A stretch of DNA of 64,000 nt. It comes from Priestia koreensis. Its GTDB lineage: Bacteria; Bacillota; Bacilli; Bacillales; Bacillaceae_H. Where the stretch lies: assembly GCF_001274935.1 (NCBI RefSeq), contig NZ_LILC01000011.1, forward strand, positions 705-64,704, written 5' to 3'. The translations under genes were made by a program, and so were the position numbers. The notes under the pieces were generated by a model. That model was not told the DNA's origin. It ran no database searches and was given only the letters and a program-made list of their open reading frames with translations. Positions 30,192-40,178 of the stretch are shown piece after piece (position 1 is the stretch's first letter; each line of letters starts with the position of its first letter).

Positions 30192-30301
30192 CCATATGCA
30201 GAACCTATTAAATTTTGGTTTCATAGGAGAACGCATAGTCACTTTTTAACTTTTCTCATACCATGTACTAAAGGCTTTTTGAGAGAAGGGAAGTATAAAA
30301 A

Positions 30302-30694
30302 ATGGGGAAAGAAGATCTGATTCTCATGGCTGGTGTGAGTTCTTACCTCATTTTCTTATTTGGTGGCTGGGATGAACTGTTAATGATTCTAGTTGCATGC
30401 GTAGTGATGGACTATGTAATGGGAGTCGCTATTGCTGCTATTCGAAAAAAACTTTCAAGTAAAGTGGGATTTCGAGGCATTGCGAAAAAAATGTTCCTTT
30501 TCTTTTTAGTTGCCGTAGCCAACTTCTTGGATACGCTTCTTTGGGAAAACCATATGATTCGCGATGCGACGATTTTATTTTATATTTGTAATGAAGTAGT
30601 GTCGATGATCGAGCATGCTAGAAGCATTGGGGTCCCAATCCCTGATACGCTAAAAAAAGGAATTGAGTTGATTAAAAGCCGCTTCAAAAAATAA
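30302..30694 (+). CDS. ytkC: Phage-holin-4-like membrane protein (YtkC-like)
   Basis: 130 aa with three or four membrane segments and a basic C-terminus ending KSRFKK. The pattern GWDELLMILVACVVMDYVMG and KKMFLFFLVAVANFLD is that of toxin-secretion/holin family 4, and the position matches ytkC. No endolysin gene is adjacent, so a lysis role is not supported; in Bacillus such genes occur outside prophages. ATG behind GAGAAGGGAAG. Confidence 0.75.
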   Translation: MGKEDLILMAGVSSYLIFLFGGWDELLMILVACVVMDYVMGVAIAAIRKKLSSKVGFRGIAKKMFLFFLVAVANFLDTLLWENHMIRDATILFYICNEVVSMIEHARSIGVPIPDTLKKGIELIKSRFKK

Positions 30695-30760
30695 GACTGC
30701 ATAAAAAGATCAAAACGTGAGATACAAAGAGTAGGTCTTTACTATGAAGGAGTGGCGAAA

Positions 30761-31093
30761 ATGAATGAATCAACGCATAAAAAAACGTATTATATAAATG
30801 TAGGGTATGGAGAAATTTCACTTAGTAAATCAGCTTTTGATTGGAATTATGTTATTCAAGCAACGGATGACGAAATTACTCATTTGCGGGATTTGTTCAA
30901 TGGCAACGATAATGAAGATTGGCAAGGTTTTTTTCGTGCTCACGTTCCGTATATTCAATATCACTTTGATCGCCAAAATGATGCGTATGATCAAGGAATG
31001 TCGTTGATATATGAACAGCTCTATAAGCTCGGAGATGATGCGACCAAACAACACATTAAGGAAATGAACATCTTACCTCATATAGATGAGTAA
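30761..31093 (+). CDS. Conserved protein of unknown function
   Basis: 110 aa, soluble and acidic. The core DDEITHLRDLFNGNDNEDWQ followed by FFRAHVPYIQYHFDRQNDAYD looks like a small conserved Bacillaceae family. I do not recognise a catalytic motif and assign no function. The ATG at 30761 is preferred, being 8 nt behind AAGGAG; an upstream in-frame GTG overlaps that site. It lies between ytkC and ytkD in the same direction. Confidence 0.65.
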   Translation: MNESTHKKTYYINVGYGEISLSKSAFDWNYVIQATDDEITHLRDLFNGNDNEDWQGFFRAHVPYIQYHFDRQNDAYDQGMSLIYEQLYKLGDDATKQHIKEMNILPHIDE

Positions 31094-31167
31094 TTCTTTA
31101 GGATTGCTCATTTTTTCATTTTGTTAGAAAATGATAGAAAATAAACACAATGGAGTATGGAGAATCT

Positions 31168-31650
31168 ATGTATACTTTTAAAGATGCTTATCACAATCAA
31201 GTCTTTTTATCATTCGAACGCTTACCCTTTTCAAAATCTCCTCGTCACGTATGGGTAGTATGCCGCTATGGAAGTCAGTGGCTATTAACAAATCATTCAA
31301 CAAGAGGATTAGAATTTCCAGGTGGAAAAGTAGAAGAAGGGGAAACACCTGAAGAAGCAGCAGCACGAGAAGTATCAGAAGAAACAGGAGGGACGATCAA
31401 GAACCTCACATATATCGGTCAATACAAGGTAGCAGGTAGAGAAAAAGAAATTATTAAAAATATTTATTTTGCGACGATTGATGAAATTATTCCACATCGT
31501 CATTATTTAGAAACAAAAGGTCCCGTGTTACGAGATGAGTTGCCGAGTAATATTAAGCACAACTCACAGTTTAGCTTTATTATGAAGGATAACGTCCTTC
31601 AATATGTGATGAAACATCTTGTGCAAAAACAGTTTGTTTCATCATTTTAA
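31168..31650 (+). CDS. ytkD: Nudix nucleoside triphosphate hydrolase YtkD
   Basis: 160 aa. The Nudix box GGKVEEGETPEEAAAREVSE followed by ETGG is complete. In B. subtilis YtkD removes oxidised nucleotides and also acts on RNA 5' triphosphates. The ATG at 31168 follows TATGGAG at 5 nt and gives the usual N-terminus MYTFKDAYHNQ. The ATG at 31150 overlaps no ribosome site. Confidence 0.9.
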   Translation: MYTFKDAYHNQVFLSFERLPFSKSPRHVWVVCRYGSQWLLTNHSTRGLEFPGGKVEEGETPEEAAAREVSEETGGTIKNLTYIGQYKVAGREKEIIKNIYFATIDEIIPHRHYLETKGPVLRDELPSNIKHNSQFSFIMKDNVLQYVMKHLVQKQFVSSF

Positions 31651-31660
31651 GCAAACGCAT

Positions 31661-31698
31661 AAAAAGACGAAGGAATGGGGAAAGAGTCCTTCGTCTTT
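31661..31698. terminator. Convergent terminator ytkD / ytlD
   Basis: AAAAGACGAAGGA pairs with TCCTTCGTCTTTT around a 12-nt loop. Confidence 0.88.
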
Positions 31699-32495
31699 TA
31701 GCTATTGTCTTTAATTAGTTTTTTCTCAAGGAAAGCAACTGCTTGATACATGATCGTGGCGAAAAAAGCAATGAGCAGCAAGCTTAAGAGCACCAACGTG
31801 AAATTGAATACTTGAAATCCATATATAATCATATATCCAAGCCCTTTTCCTGAAACAAGAAATTCTCCAACGATTACACCAACCCATGACAGCCCCACGT
31901 TTACTTTGAAGGTGGAGATAATAGCTGGAAAGGAAGAGGGGAGGATCGCTTCTTGAAAGCATTGTCTTCTCGTAGCTCCGAAGGACTTTAGTACTTTTAA
32001 ATAGTTAGGATCTACTTCACGAAATGAGGTATAGACGACGATGGCTGTAATAATGACTGAAATGACGGCTCCCATTGTAAGGATGGAAAAAAAGCCCGGT
32101 CCCATGGCCACGATGAGGATGGGTCCTAGTGCAATTTTGGGCATCGCATTGAGAACAACTAAATAAGGATCTAGTACCTTTGAGATCTTAGGAGACCACC
32201 ACAGGAGAGTTGCGAGAAGGACACCGGCGACAGTTCCTAGCAAAAAGCCAAGCAGTGTTTCGAGTAGAGTAGCTCCGATGTGTTCGAGTAACGAGCCGTC
32301 TTGCATTTTTTCGAGAAATAAATGCCCAATTTTTACAGGAGAACTAAAGATCAGAGGATCAATCCACGCTAGTCTAGAAGCTGTCTCCCACAGACTGAAA
32401 AAAGCGATGAAGATTAACGCCTGAATAAATAAGATCCAGCGCTTCTCGACTTTTAAGCGTTTCAAATATTGCTGATGAAGGAGACTAGTATTCAT
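31698..32495 (-). CDS. ytlD: ABC transporter permease (YtlD-like)
   Basis: About 265 aa with six membrane segments and the BPD_transp_1 EAA-like loop [20 protein letters not shown]. It belongs to the SsuC/ThiX/nitrate-taurine permease group. It forms one transporter with the ATPase (overlapping by 11 nt) and the lipoprotein upstream. The ATG is assigned; a TTG three codons earlier (32504) lies 10 nt behind AAGGAG and is a real alternative. The substrate is unknown. Confidence 0.85.
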   Translation of the reverse strand: MNTSLLHQQYLKRLKVEKRWILFIQALIFIAFFSLWETASRLAWIDPLIFSSPVKIGHLFLEKMQDGSLLEHIGATLLETLLGFLLGTVAGVLLATLLWWSPKISKVLDPYLVVLNAMPKIALGPILIVAMGPGFFSILTMGAVISVIITAIVVYTSFREVDPNYLKVLKSFGATRRQCFQEAILPSSFPAIISTFKVNVGLSWVGVIVGEFLVSGKGLGYMIIYGFQVFNFTLVLLSLLLIAFFATIMYQAVAFLEKKLIKDNS

Positions 32496-33255
32496 TTTTT
32501 CCAAGGCTATCAAGCTCCTTCCAAATGTCTTGAAACAGTTCGTTGTACCGATGATGTTGCCTGACTTCTAAAGGGGATAGGGTTCGCAACTCTTCTGGAA
32601 CGGTAAAGATATTCGCTATACGCCCTGGGTTAGGGGCAAATAAGAAAATGTGATCGCTCATCGCAATAGATTCACCAATATCATGCGTAACGAGTAGGGC
32701 GGTTTTATGAAAATCTTTGAGCGTGCTTGAGACGAGATCTTCTAATTTGAGCTTCGTTTGAAAATCTAATGCGGAAAATGGCTCATCTAAAAGTAAAATG
32801 GACGGGTTGGTTGCCAGCGTACGAACAAGCGCGACACGTTGACGCATCCCTCCAGACAATTGGCGAGGATACATTTCCTCTACATCACCGAGGTCCATCA
32901 TACGTAAAAGGGCTAATGCTTCCTGTTCAGCTTCATCTGATCGTTTGTTCATGATTTTTAATCCCATTAATACGTTTTCCTTAATCGTCTTCCAAGGAAA
33001 CAGGTAATCGTGCTGAAGCATGTAGCCAATTTGTGTGCGTACATCTTTAATGGGTTTATTGTGAATCGTCACGTTTCCTTCTGTTGGTTCAATTAGCCCT
33101 GCAACAATGGATAAAAGCGTCGTTTTTCCACAGCCGCTAGGGCCGAGGAAGGAAATGAATTCTCCTTCCTCAATAAACAAGCTAATGTCTTCTAAAACCG
33201 TATTGGCGGAGGTGCGAGTGAGATAGGTGTGGTGAATTTGATTAATTGACAGCAT
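32485..33255 (-). CDS. ytlC: ABC transporter ATP-binding protein (YtlC-like)
   Basis: 256 aa. Walker [12 protein letters not shown], signature [11 protein letters not shown], Walker [14 protein letters not shown] and switch histidine in [10 protein letters not shown] are all intact. The family is SsuB/TauB/ThiZ. ATG behind AAGGAGGGCG. Encoded between the permease and substrate-binding genes. Confidence 0.92.
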   Translation of the reverse strand: MLSINQIHHTYLTRTSANTVLEDISLFIEEGEFISFLGPSGCGKTTLLSIVAGLIEPTEGNVTIHNKPIKDVRTQIGYMLQHDYLFPWKTIKENVLMGLKIMNKRSDEAEQEALALLRMMDLGDVEEMYPRQLSGGMRQRVALVRTLATNPSILLLDEPFSALDFQTKLKLEDLVSSTLKDFHKTALLVTHDIGESIAMSDHIFLFAPNPGRIANIFTVPEELRTLSPLEVRQHHRYNELFQDIWKELDSLGKNEY

Positions 33256-33270
33256 GAAATCACGCCCTCC

Positions 33271-34266
33271 TTACTTGCTAACTGAATTAGCGATTTTCGT
33301 ATTGACAAGCGTTTTGTAGTCCACTTCTTTTGGAAGCTCGCCGGATTCTTTCATGATATTTTGTAAGTTCGCCCATTCCTTCTCATCAAGAATTGGATTG
33401 GTTGCATAAGATCCTTGTTCTTTATAACGAGCAATCACCGTTTCACTAATATCTGCTGGGGTATCTTTAAATTGCGATTTGATGGAGGCGGCAATTTCTT
33501 TAGCGCTGTGAGAGTCTACCCACTGCTGTGCACGATAAATCGCACGAGTGAATTTTTCAACGGTTTCTTTATTGTTTTTAATAAAGCTTTGTTTAGACAT
33601 AAAAGAAGTGTAAGGTACAAGGCCAGACTCTTTTCCGAACGAGGCTACGATATGCCCTTTACCTTCTTTTTCAAAAATACTTGCCGTTGGTTCGAATAGC
33701 TGTACATAATCGCCCGTTCCAGATGCGAAGGCATTAGCGATATTAGCGAAATCAATGTTTTGAATGAGCTTCAAATCTTTTTGTGGATCGATTCCGTGAT
33801 TTTTAAGTACGAATTCGCCGACCATTTGTGGCATGCCACCTTTACGCTGACCGAGGAACGTGCTGCCTTTTAAGTCCTGCCATGAGAAATTTTCGACTGC
33901 TTTTCGTGAGACGAGAAACGTACCGTCTGTTTGTGTGAGCTGAGCAAAGTTAATGATCGGGTCACGTGTGCCCTGTGCGTACACGTAGATTGACGTTTCA
34001 GAGCCGACTAGACCAATATCTATGCCATCCGATAAAAGAGCTGTCATCGTCTTGTCGCCGCCCCACGTTGGTTTTATATTGACATCCAATCCCTCATCTT
34101 TAAAAAAGCCTTCAGAGGAAGCGACATATAACGGAGCGTAGAACAGTGAATGGGTAACCTCGCCAACCGTAACCTTTGTTAAATTATCTTTTTGACCACA
34201 GGCTGCAAGTGGAATAAGTAAGACGATAATTAGTACACAGCTTAAAAGTAATTTCGAAAGTTTCAC
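33271..34266 (-). CDS. ytlA: ABC transporter substrate-binding lipoprotein (YtlA-like)
   Basis: 331 aa. A signal peptide with lipobox LAAC is followed by an NMT1/SsuA-type domain (VTVGEVTHSLFYAPLYVASSEGFFKDEGLDV). The family binds sulfonates, pyrimidine precursors of thiamine, or similar small anions; the motifs do not decide which. The GTG at 34266 lies 10 nt behind AAGGAGG. The longer frame to 34317 adds residues without signal character. First gene of the minus-strand ytlACD operon. Confidence 0.87.
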   Translation of the reverse strand: MKLSKLLLSCVLIIVLLIPLAACGQKDNLTKVTVGEVTHSLFYAPLYVASSEGFFKDEGLDVNIKPTWGGDKTMTALLSDGIDIGLVGSETSIYVYAQGTRDPIINFAQLTQTDGTFLVSRKAVENFSWQDLKGSTFLGQRKGGMPQMVGEFVLKNHGIDPQKDLKLIQNIDFANIANAFASGTGDYVQLFEPTASIFEKEGKGHIVASFGKESGLVPYTSFMSKQSFIKNNKETVEKFTRAIYRAQQWVDSHSAKEIAASIKSQFKDTPADISETVIARYKEQGSYATNPILDEKEWANLQNIMKESGELPKEVDYKTLVNTKIANSVSK

Positions 34267-34434
34267 TGGTGTGTAACCTCCTTCAAATATTTTTGGAACA
34301 CTCATAAAGTATGACAATAGATGGAGTTGTGTGATTTGCCTAAAATAAAATGTTTGACGTTTGATATATGGCTCTAGGAGTGTGATTTAAAGAGTGAAGG
34401 GGAAACTAAAGAGTAAGAAAGTGAGGAGACAGAA

Positions 34435-35217
34435 ATGAAAAATGGAACAATTATTAAAAAACAACGCTATCCATCTCCGAATCCTCGCATTGATCTTTAT
34501 CTTGTGACTTATCTGAGTGAGGGACTGCGAGTAAAAGGACTGTTAGCAGAGCCAAAAGAAGAAGGTACATACGATGGTTTTGTTTATTTGAGAGGCGGAA
34601 TTAAAGGGGTAGGAATGGTGCGCATTGGACGAATTGTGCAATTTGCATCAGAAGGTTTTGTGGTGATGGCTCCTTTTTATCGCGGCAATCAAGGAGGTCA
34701 AGGAAACGAGGACTTTGCAGGAGATGATCGCTTTGATGCAGTGAATGCCTATGAACTGCTTGCTCACTACCCAAAAGTAAAAAAAGATCGCATTCACCTA
34801 TTTGGGTTTTCTAGAGGCGGTGTGATGGCGCTGCTCACTGGACTATTGATTCCTGAGGTTCGATCTATCGTTGTGTGGGGAGGAGTTTCTGATATGGTTC
34901 TAACCTATGAGGAACGGGAAGATCTGCGCCGTATGATGAAGCGGGTTATTGGCGGTACGCCTCGTAAGTATCCAGAGCGCTATCGATGGCGTACGCCGCT
35001 TCATGATATTCATAGCCTGAACTCCCCCGTGTTCATTATTCACGGTGAACAGGACCAAAATGTTTCTGTTGAACATTCTTATCGTTTAGAGAAAAGGTTG
35101 GTAGAAGCAGGGAAGAGTGTACAAACACGTTATTATCCTCAATACACGCATTATTTTCCTCCACAGGAGAATCGAAAAATGGTCAGGGAGCTTACGCAGT
35201 GGATGAAAGAACAATGA
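34435..35217 (+). CDS. ytmA: Alpha/beta hydrolase, prolyl-oligopeptidase-like (YtmA)
   Basis: 260 aa, cytoplasmic. The nucleophile elbow is GFSRGG (Ser about residue 126), the acid lies in HGEQDQNVSV, and the histidine in PQYTHYFPP. It belongs to the S9-like peptidase/esterase group; the substrate is unknown. ATG behind GAGGAGACAG. It is divergent from ytlA and followed by ytmB. Confidence 0.85.
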   Translation: MKNGTIIKKQRYPSPNPRIDLYLVTYLSEGLRVKGLLAEPKEEGTYDGFVYLRGGIKGVGMVRIGRIVQFASEGFVVMAPFYRGNQGGQGNEDFAGDDRFDAVNAYELLAHYPKVKKDRIHLFGFSRGGVMALLTGLLIPEVRSIVVWGGVSDMVLTYEEREDLRRMMKRVIGGTPRKYPERYRWRTPLHDIHSLNSPVFIIHGEQDQNVSVEHSYRLEKRLVEAGKSVQTRYYPQYTHYFPPQENRKMVRELTQWMKEQ

Positions 35218-35293
35218 AAAACGTGATAAGATAAGAGGGAGTAATAGTTAGAAATGCTTTATGCAATCAAGTGTTTTTGAGGAGGATTATAAA

Positions 35294-35536
35294 ATGGGGA
35301 TGCCATTAGAATTAAACACAATGATCGTGACAAAAGGAAAAGAGACGCGTTTAGAAGAAAATCTTTTTTTACTAGAAAAAGACGGTTATCGTTTATATCC
35401 GATTGATATTCCGGTCAGTGTCCATAAGACAAAGCAAAGCGAAAGCAGCGGACAAGCGTTAATTCGAAAGCTCGAAATGTCCGGCGATAAAACGCTTATT
35501 ACGTATGAACTAGTTAAATTACACTCAACAAATTAA
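35294..35536 (+). CDS. ytmB: YtmB, DUF2584 family
   Basis: 80 aa, soluble. It begins MGMPLELNTMIVTKGKE behind GAGGAGG at 8 nt. It matches the B. subtilis gene order ytmA-ytmB-pckA. Function unknown. An ATG-like frame extension to 35261 lacks a ribosome site. Confidence 0.8.
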   Translation: MGMPLELNTMIVTKGKETRLEENLFLLEKDGYRLYPIDIPVSVHKTKQSESSGQALIRKLEMSGDKTLITYELVKLHSTN

Positions 35537-35579
35537 AGGCAATAGCGAAAATGAACCAATCATTTTCGCTATTGCCTTT
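35535..35579. terminator. Long convergent terminator ytmB / pckA
   Basis: A perfect 20-bp stem starting AAAGGCAATAGCGAAA, with the 5-nt loop ACCAA. It is symmetrical and probably serves both strands. Confidence 0.9.
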
Positions 35580-35598
35580 GTTTGTGTAAAGTAAGTAT

Positions 35599-37185
35599 TT
35601 AGATTAGCGGTCCGCCTGCGTTTTTAATCGCATCTAAACCTTCTGAAAAATGCTTAAAGTTGTCTTTGAATTTCATCGCAAGTTCTTGTGCCTTCACTTC
35701 ATATGCTTGTGGATCTTTCCACGCTTTTGCTGGCTGAAGAACTTCGTCTGGTACACCTGGAACATGAGTGGGAACTTGAAGACCGAAAATTTGATCCTGA
35801 ACAGTTTCAGCGTTTCGTAATTCACCTTCAAGAGCGGCTTGCACCATTGATCGTGTGTATTGAAGCTTCATACGTTGACCAACTCCGTACTCCCCACCAG
35901 TCCAACCAGTATTGACCAGGTAGACGCTTACATTGTGCTGATCAATCATTTCCCCAAGCATTTTTGCATATTCTCCAGCGCGGCGCGGAAGGAAAGGAGA
36001 ACCGAAGCAGGTAGAGAATGTTGCAACTGGAGACGTAATGCCTCTTTCAGTTCCTGCTAGTTTGCTTGTATACCCGCTCAAGAAATGGTACATTGCTTGC
36101 TCTTTTGTTAAGCGACTGATTGGAGGAAGCACACCAAACGCATCAGCTGTTAAGAAGATGATAGTTGTCGGATGACCTGCTACACTTGGGTCGACAATGT
36201 TGTCAATTGCTTGCAATGGATAAGCTGCACGCGTGTTTTCAGTCAGTGAAACATCATCGTAATCTGGTAATCTACTATCTTCATTCACGACTACATTTTC
36301 TAATACAGCCCCGAATCGAATGGCATTGTAAATTTGCGGCTCTTTTTCTTCAGATAAGTTCACACATTTTGCATAGCAACCACCTTCGATATTGAAGACG
36401 CCTGAGCTTGACCAACCGTGTTCATCATCGCCAATTAAACGGCGTTTTGGATCGGCTGAGAGAGTTGTCTTCCCAGTACCTGAAAGGCCGAAGAATAAAG
36501 CAACATCGCCCTCAGTGCCGACATTTGCCGAGCAGTGCATCGGTAAAATGTTTTGTTCTGGAAGCAAATAGTTCATAATAGAGAAAATAGATTTTTTCAT
36601 TTCTCCTGCATACTCAGTTCCACCAATTAAAATGACTTTACGCTCAAATGATACAATGATAAATGTTTCAGAATGAGTCCCGTCTACAGCTGGATCTGCT
36701 TTAAATCCTGGAGCAGAAATAATGGTAAACTGTGGATCATGTTCTGCTAGCTCTTCTTCTGTTGGTCGAATGAATAGCTGTTTGGCAAACAGGTTATGCC
36801 ACGCATATTCATTGACAACAAGTATTGGCAAACGGTAGCGAGCGTCAGCTCCAGCGAAACCGTTGAATGTGAACAGTTCGTCTTGTTCGCTTAGGTAGCG
36901 AAGAACTTTATTGTAGAGAGAATCAAATAATTCAGCGGAAAATGGCTGATTCACGTTTCCCCAGTCAATTTTGCTCGTTACGCTTTCTTCATCAACGATA
37001 AATTTATCTTGTGGGGATCTTCCCGTATATTTTCCTGTATGGACTTGCACAGCACCTGTGGCAGTTAACGTTCCTTCCTGACGCTCTAACACTTTTTCTA
37101 CTAAGCGCGGAACGGATAAATTGTGCTGTACAGCTTCTAATTGTAGTAATTCTGCTAATTTAATGGACTTATCAACTGTATTCAT
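35599..37185 (-). CDS. pckA: Phosphoenolpyruvate carboxykinase (ATP)
   Basis: 528 aa. It makes PEP from oxaloacetate with ATP, the entry to gluconeogenesis. The kinase loop [13 protein letters not shown], the metal motif [10 protein letters not shown] and the arginine motif [11 protein letters not shown] are intact. The ATG at 37185 lies 8 nt behind AAGGGTGG; the longer frame to 37245 starts inside the promoter. The promoter carries a CcpN-like site. Confidence 0.96.
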   Translation of the reverse strand: MNTVDKSIKLAELLQLEAVQHNLSVPRLVEKVLERQEGTLTATGAVQVHTGKYTGRSPQDKFIVDEESVTSKIDWGNVNQPFSAELFDSLYNKVLRYLSEQDELFTFNGFAGADARYRLPILVVNEYAWHNLFAKQLFIRPTEEELAEHDPQFTIISAPGFKADPAVDGTHSETFIIVSFERKVILIGGTEYAGEMKKSIFSIMNYLLPEQNILPMHCSANVGTEGDVALFFGLSGTGKTTLSADPKRRLIGDDEHGWSSSGVFNIEGGCYAKCVNLSEEKEPQIYNAIRFGAVLENVVVNEDSRLPDYDDVSLTENTRAAYPLQAIDNIVDPSVAGHPTTIIFLTADAFGVLPPISRLTKEQAMYHFLSGYTSKLAGTERGITSPVATFSTCFGSPFLPRRAGEYAKMLGEMIDQHNVSVYLVNTGWTGGEYGVGQRMKLQYTRSMVQAALEGELRNAETVQDQIFGLQVPTHVPGVPDEVLQPAKAWKDPQAYEVKAQELAMKFKDNFKHFSEGLDAIKNAGGPLI

Positions 37186-37231
37186 AAGCTCTACCACCCT
37201 TATATATATAGTACGAAACAAGCTAATTCGA

Positions 37232-37271
37232 AAATAGTATAACACATTTATTTAATTATTGTATACTATTT
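37232..37271 (-). promoter_or_regulatory. pckA promoter with CcpN-like site and inverted repeat
   Basis: On the minus strand, TGTGTTATACT (37245-37235) fits the reported CcpN recognition pattern TRTGHYATAYW and overlaps the -10 TATACT. Around it AAATAGTATA (37232) and TATACTATTT (37262) form a 10-bp inverted repeat with a 20-bp spacer. CcpN represses pckA and gapB in B. subtilis during glycolytic growth. Confidence 0.6.
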
Positions 37272-37522
37272 AACGATAATCGTTCGTTTTTCATAAAAAA
37301 ATGTACATTGAAAAGGAAAAGTAATGATATTCTCCTAGATAAAAATGAACACAATCCATTTCATTTTATAATAAAAGAACGTTCACAAGGCGAGTTTAAT
37401 AAACCATAGCAAAACGAGGAACGAATACGTTATTTTCAACAAAGAATTTATTCATTTTTTCTCCTTGAATACGGTTGACAGAATTCGAGCTTTTCATGTA
37501 ATATTGTTCCTTGAACGGATAC

Positions 37523-37650
37523 TCTCTTATCCCGAGCTGGTGGAGGGACAGGCCCTATGAAACCCAGCAACCATCACCATACTTTATATTTTTTTACTTG
37601 GTGATAAGGTGCTAACCTGATGCAAGGGGAAAGCCCTTGATCGATAAGAG
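37523..37650 (+). promoter_or_regulatory. SAM-I (S-box) riboswitch
   Basis: The conserved elements CTTATCCCGAGCTGGTGGAG, GGGACAGGCCCTATGAAACC, CAGCAACC, GGTGCTAACCTGATGCAAGG and the closing CGATAAGAG are all present. It precedes metK and a terminator, so high SAM should stop metK transcription. Confidence 0.96.
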
Positions 37651-37675
37651 TGAAAGGCTTTAGTGAAAATTTGCT

Positions 37676-37704
37676 ACCTTTCCTCGATTGGGAAAGGTTT
37701 TTTA
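37676..37704 (+). terminator. S-box-controlled terminator of metK
   Basis: ACCTTTCC pairs with GGGAAAGGT, followed by TTTTTTAT. The upstream GTGAAAGGCTTTAG can compete for pairing. Confidence 0.85.
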
Positions 37705-37781
37705 TATTTCTAACGTTTTTTGAACAACAATAAGGGAAATGAGTACCGTATCATCTGTTGTATAATTAAGGAGGAAAATTG

Positions 37782-38981
37782 ATGTCAACGAAACGTCGTC
37801 TGTTTACGTCTGAATCTGTTACAGAAGGACATCCAGATAAAATCTGTGACCAAATTTCTGATTCGATTCTTGATGCCATTTTAGCAAAAGATCCAAACGC
37901 TCGTGTAGCATGTGAAACAACTGTTACAACTGGTTTAGTATTAGTAAGTGGTGAAATCACTACGTCTACATATGTAGACATTCCAAAAATTGTCCGTGAA
38001 ACAATTAAAGAAATTGGTTACACACGTGCAAAATATGGTTTCGATGCTGAAACTTGTGCAGTTTTAACATCAATCGATGAGCAATCTGCTGATATCGCAA
38101 TGGGTGTTGACCAAGCTTTAGAAGCTCGTGAAGGTCAAATGACAGATGCAGAAATCGAAGCAATTGGCGCAGGAGACCAAGGTTTAATGTTTGGTTATGC
38201 AAATAACGAAACAAAAGAACTTATGCCTCTTCCGATTTCACTTGCTCATAAATTAGCTCGTCGTTTAACAGAAGTACGTAAAGAAGAAATTCTTCCTTAC
38301 TTGCGTCCAGACGGCAAAACTCAGGTAACAGTTGAGTATGATGAAAATGACAACCCTGTACGTATCGATACAATTGTTATTTCAACTCAGCATCACCCAG
38401 AAGTGAGCTTAGAGCAAATCCAACGTAACCTTAAAGAATACGTAATTAAGCCAGTTGTTCCAACTGAATTAATTGACGAAAATACAAAATACTTCATTAA
38501 CCCAACTGGGCGTTTCGTAATCGGTGGTCCTCAAGGTGATGCGGGCTTAACTGGTCGTAAAATCATCGTTGATACTTACGGTGGTTATGCACGTCACGGT
38601 GGCGGTGCATTCTCTGGTAAGGACGCTACAAAAGTAGACCGTTCTGCTGCTTATGCGGCACGTTACGTAGCGAAAAACATCGTTGCTGCTGGTTTAGCTG
38701 ACAAGTGTGAAGTTCAATTAGCTTATGCAATTGGTGTAGCACAGCCAGTATCAATCTCAATTGATACATTCGGTACAGGTAAAGTAACGGAAGAAGTTCT
38801 AGTTGATGCGGTTCGCAATAACTTTGACTTACGTCCAGCAGGAATCATTAAAATGCTTGATCTTCGTCGCCCAATCTATCGTCAAACAGCTGCTTATGGT
38901 CACTTTGGCCGTACAGACATTGACGCTCCTTGGGAACTTACAGATAAAGCAGAAGCGTTAAAAGCAGCGGCATTAAACTAA
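37782..38981 (+). CDS. metK: S-adenosylmethionine synthetase
   Basis: 399 aa. It makes SAM from methionine and ATP. Signatures are [26 protein letters not shown] and the phosphate loop [15 protein letters not shown]. The ATG at 37782 is 7 nt behind AAGGAGG; an adjacent TTG is possible but worse spaced. Feeds the methyl cycle completed by LuxS. Confidence 0.98.
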   Translation: MSTKRRLFTSESVTEGHPDKICDQISDSILDAILAKDPNARVACETTVTTGLVLVSGEITTSTYVDIPKIVRETIKEIGYTRAKYGFDAETCAVLTSIDEQSADIAMGVDQALEAREGQMTDAEIEAIGAGDQGLMFGYANNETKELMPLPISLAHKLARRLTEVRKEEILPYLRPDGKTQVTVEYDENDNPVRIDTIVISTQHHPEVSLEQIQRNLKEYVIKPVVPTELIDENTKYFINPTGRFVIGGPQGDAGLTGRKIIVDTYGGYARHGGGAFSGKDATKVDRSAAYAARYVAKNIVAAGLADKCEVQLAYAIGVAQPVSISIDTFGTGKVTEEVLVDAVRNNFDLRPAGIIKMLDLRRPIYRQTAAYGHFGRTDIDAPWELTDKAEALKAAALN

Positions 38982-38985
38982 TCAA

Positions 38986-39021
38986 AAACTAAGCGCTAAG
39001 GAGCCTTCCTTAGCGCTTTTT
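38986..39021. terminator. Terminator of metK overlapping the end of the glycosyltransferase gene
   Basis: AAGCGCTAAGGA pairs with TCCTTAGCGCTTTTT around GCCT. The stop codon of the minus-strand glycosyltransferase (38998-38996) lies in its left arm. Confidence 0.88.
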
Positions 39022-40159
39022 CTATGTTTATTGTACGGGAGCGCTTTGTTTCTTCAATAAGCTGCGTATAATGCACCATTAGATGATCAAATACTTGATC
39101 CCATCCTTTGGTTAATGCATGATTCCTAGCCATCGTTCCTAAGCGTTCCCGAAGATCAGAATGCTCCAAACAAAGTGTAATATACTCAGAAAATTGATCA
39201 AGATTTTCTAGATTACATAAAAAGCCGTTTTCTCCGTGTTTCACAATATCAGATTGCTGAGCTTCAGACACAATGGCAGGCGTTGCAGTTGCAAAAGCCT
39301 CTAATAACATATCATCACGCGGTTTTGATGATGGGCAAATCATCAAATCAGACGCTGCATAGACACGTGCCCGATCTTCTTTTTGTAATGAACCCGTAAA
39401 CGTCATATGCTCTAGGGCTTCTCTCTGAAATACTTCTTTTAACGGGCCATCGCCTACAACCAGCCAGTGTACTTTATGTTTAATATGAGGAGGCAAATAG
39501 CGAGCAATCGTAAAGATTGCTTCTACATTATCTTCTGCTGTTAATTCCCCGGAATAGGTCAAAATATAAGGACGCTTGATATTGTATTTAATTTTCACAT
39601 CAAAACGCTCATAAGCAGGATGAAATACATCAAGCTCGACGCCTTTTGAACAGACGGCGATGTTCGGAAAATTATTTCCCTCTAGCGTGTGTTTAGTTAA
39701 GAAATTAGGAACAAGCAATTTGTGAAATGGGCGATAAAACCATTGAACATACTTATCGAACAGCGAACGTAGAAAAGGAACGTTTGAATGATCCATATCA
39801 GGTTGTATATTCAGCATATAGTAACCAATGAGAGGTAGGTTTGTTCGTTTTGCATATTGTCTTCCATATAGGCCAAGAGTAAAAGGAGTTAGCACATGGA
39901 TAAAATCCGGCTGAAATTCGTTAAGCCTACGTCGGATTTTAGTAGCATTTGGCAACGAAAAACGATAATGTGCGTTTAAAGGAAAACTCTGAAACGAGCA
40001 TGTACGTGTTTGATTTTCTGATGTAAGAGAGTGAGTAGTAGGTAAGAACAGCTGAAACGAAATGTTATGTCTAGAAAAGTAAGAAATTAACCGCTCGAGA
40101 TTTTCGGATGTGTTCAAATGTTTAGGAGATATATCAGTGAAAATAGCAATGCGCAACAA
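38996..40159 (-). CDS. GT4-family glycosyltransferase
   Basis: 387 aa GT-B enzyme without membrane spans. The C-terminal domain has YILTYSGELTAEDNVEAI, the sugar-nucleotide segment VVGDGPLKEVF, and YAASDLMICPSSKPRDDMLLEAFA with the conserved second glutamate. It resembles bacterial mannosyl/glucosyltransferases acting on lipids. With the PAP2 gene 20 bp upstream it may handle a membrane lipid carrier; this is inference. The start is one of two adjacent TTG codons behind AAAGGAG. Confidence 0.8.
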   Translation of the reverse strand: MLRIAIFTDISPKHLNTSENLERLISYFSRHNISFQLFLPTTHSLTSENQTRTCSFQSFPLNAHYRFSLPNATKIRRRLNEFQPDFIHVLTPFTLGLYGRQYAKRTNLPLIGYYMLNIQPDMDHSNVPFLRSLFDKYVQWFYRPFHKLLVPNFLTKHTLEGNNFPNIAVCSKGVELDVFHPAYERFDVKIKYNIKRPYILTYSGELTAEDNVEAIFTIARYLPPHIKHKVHWLVVGDGPLKEVFQREALEHMTFTGSLQKEDRARVYAASDLMICPSSKPRDDMLLEAFATATPAIVSEAQQSDIVKHGENGFLCNLENLDQFSEYITLCLEHSDLRERLGTMARNHALTKGWDQVFDHLMVHYTQLIEETKRSRTINIEKALRKAP

Positions 40160-40178
40160 ACCTCAGCTCCTTTAGTCA

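Noticed and set aside
30302..30694. Prophage remnant because of the holin-like gene
   Set aside because: No integrase, endolysin, structural gene or attachment repeat is nearby, and the gene sits in the conserved ytk order.
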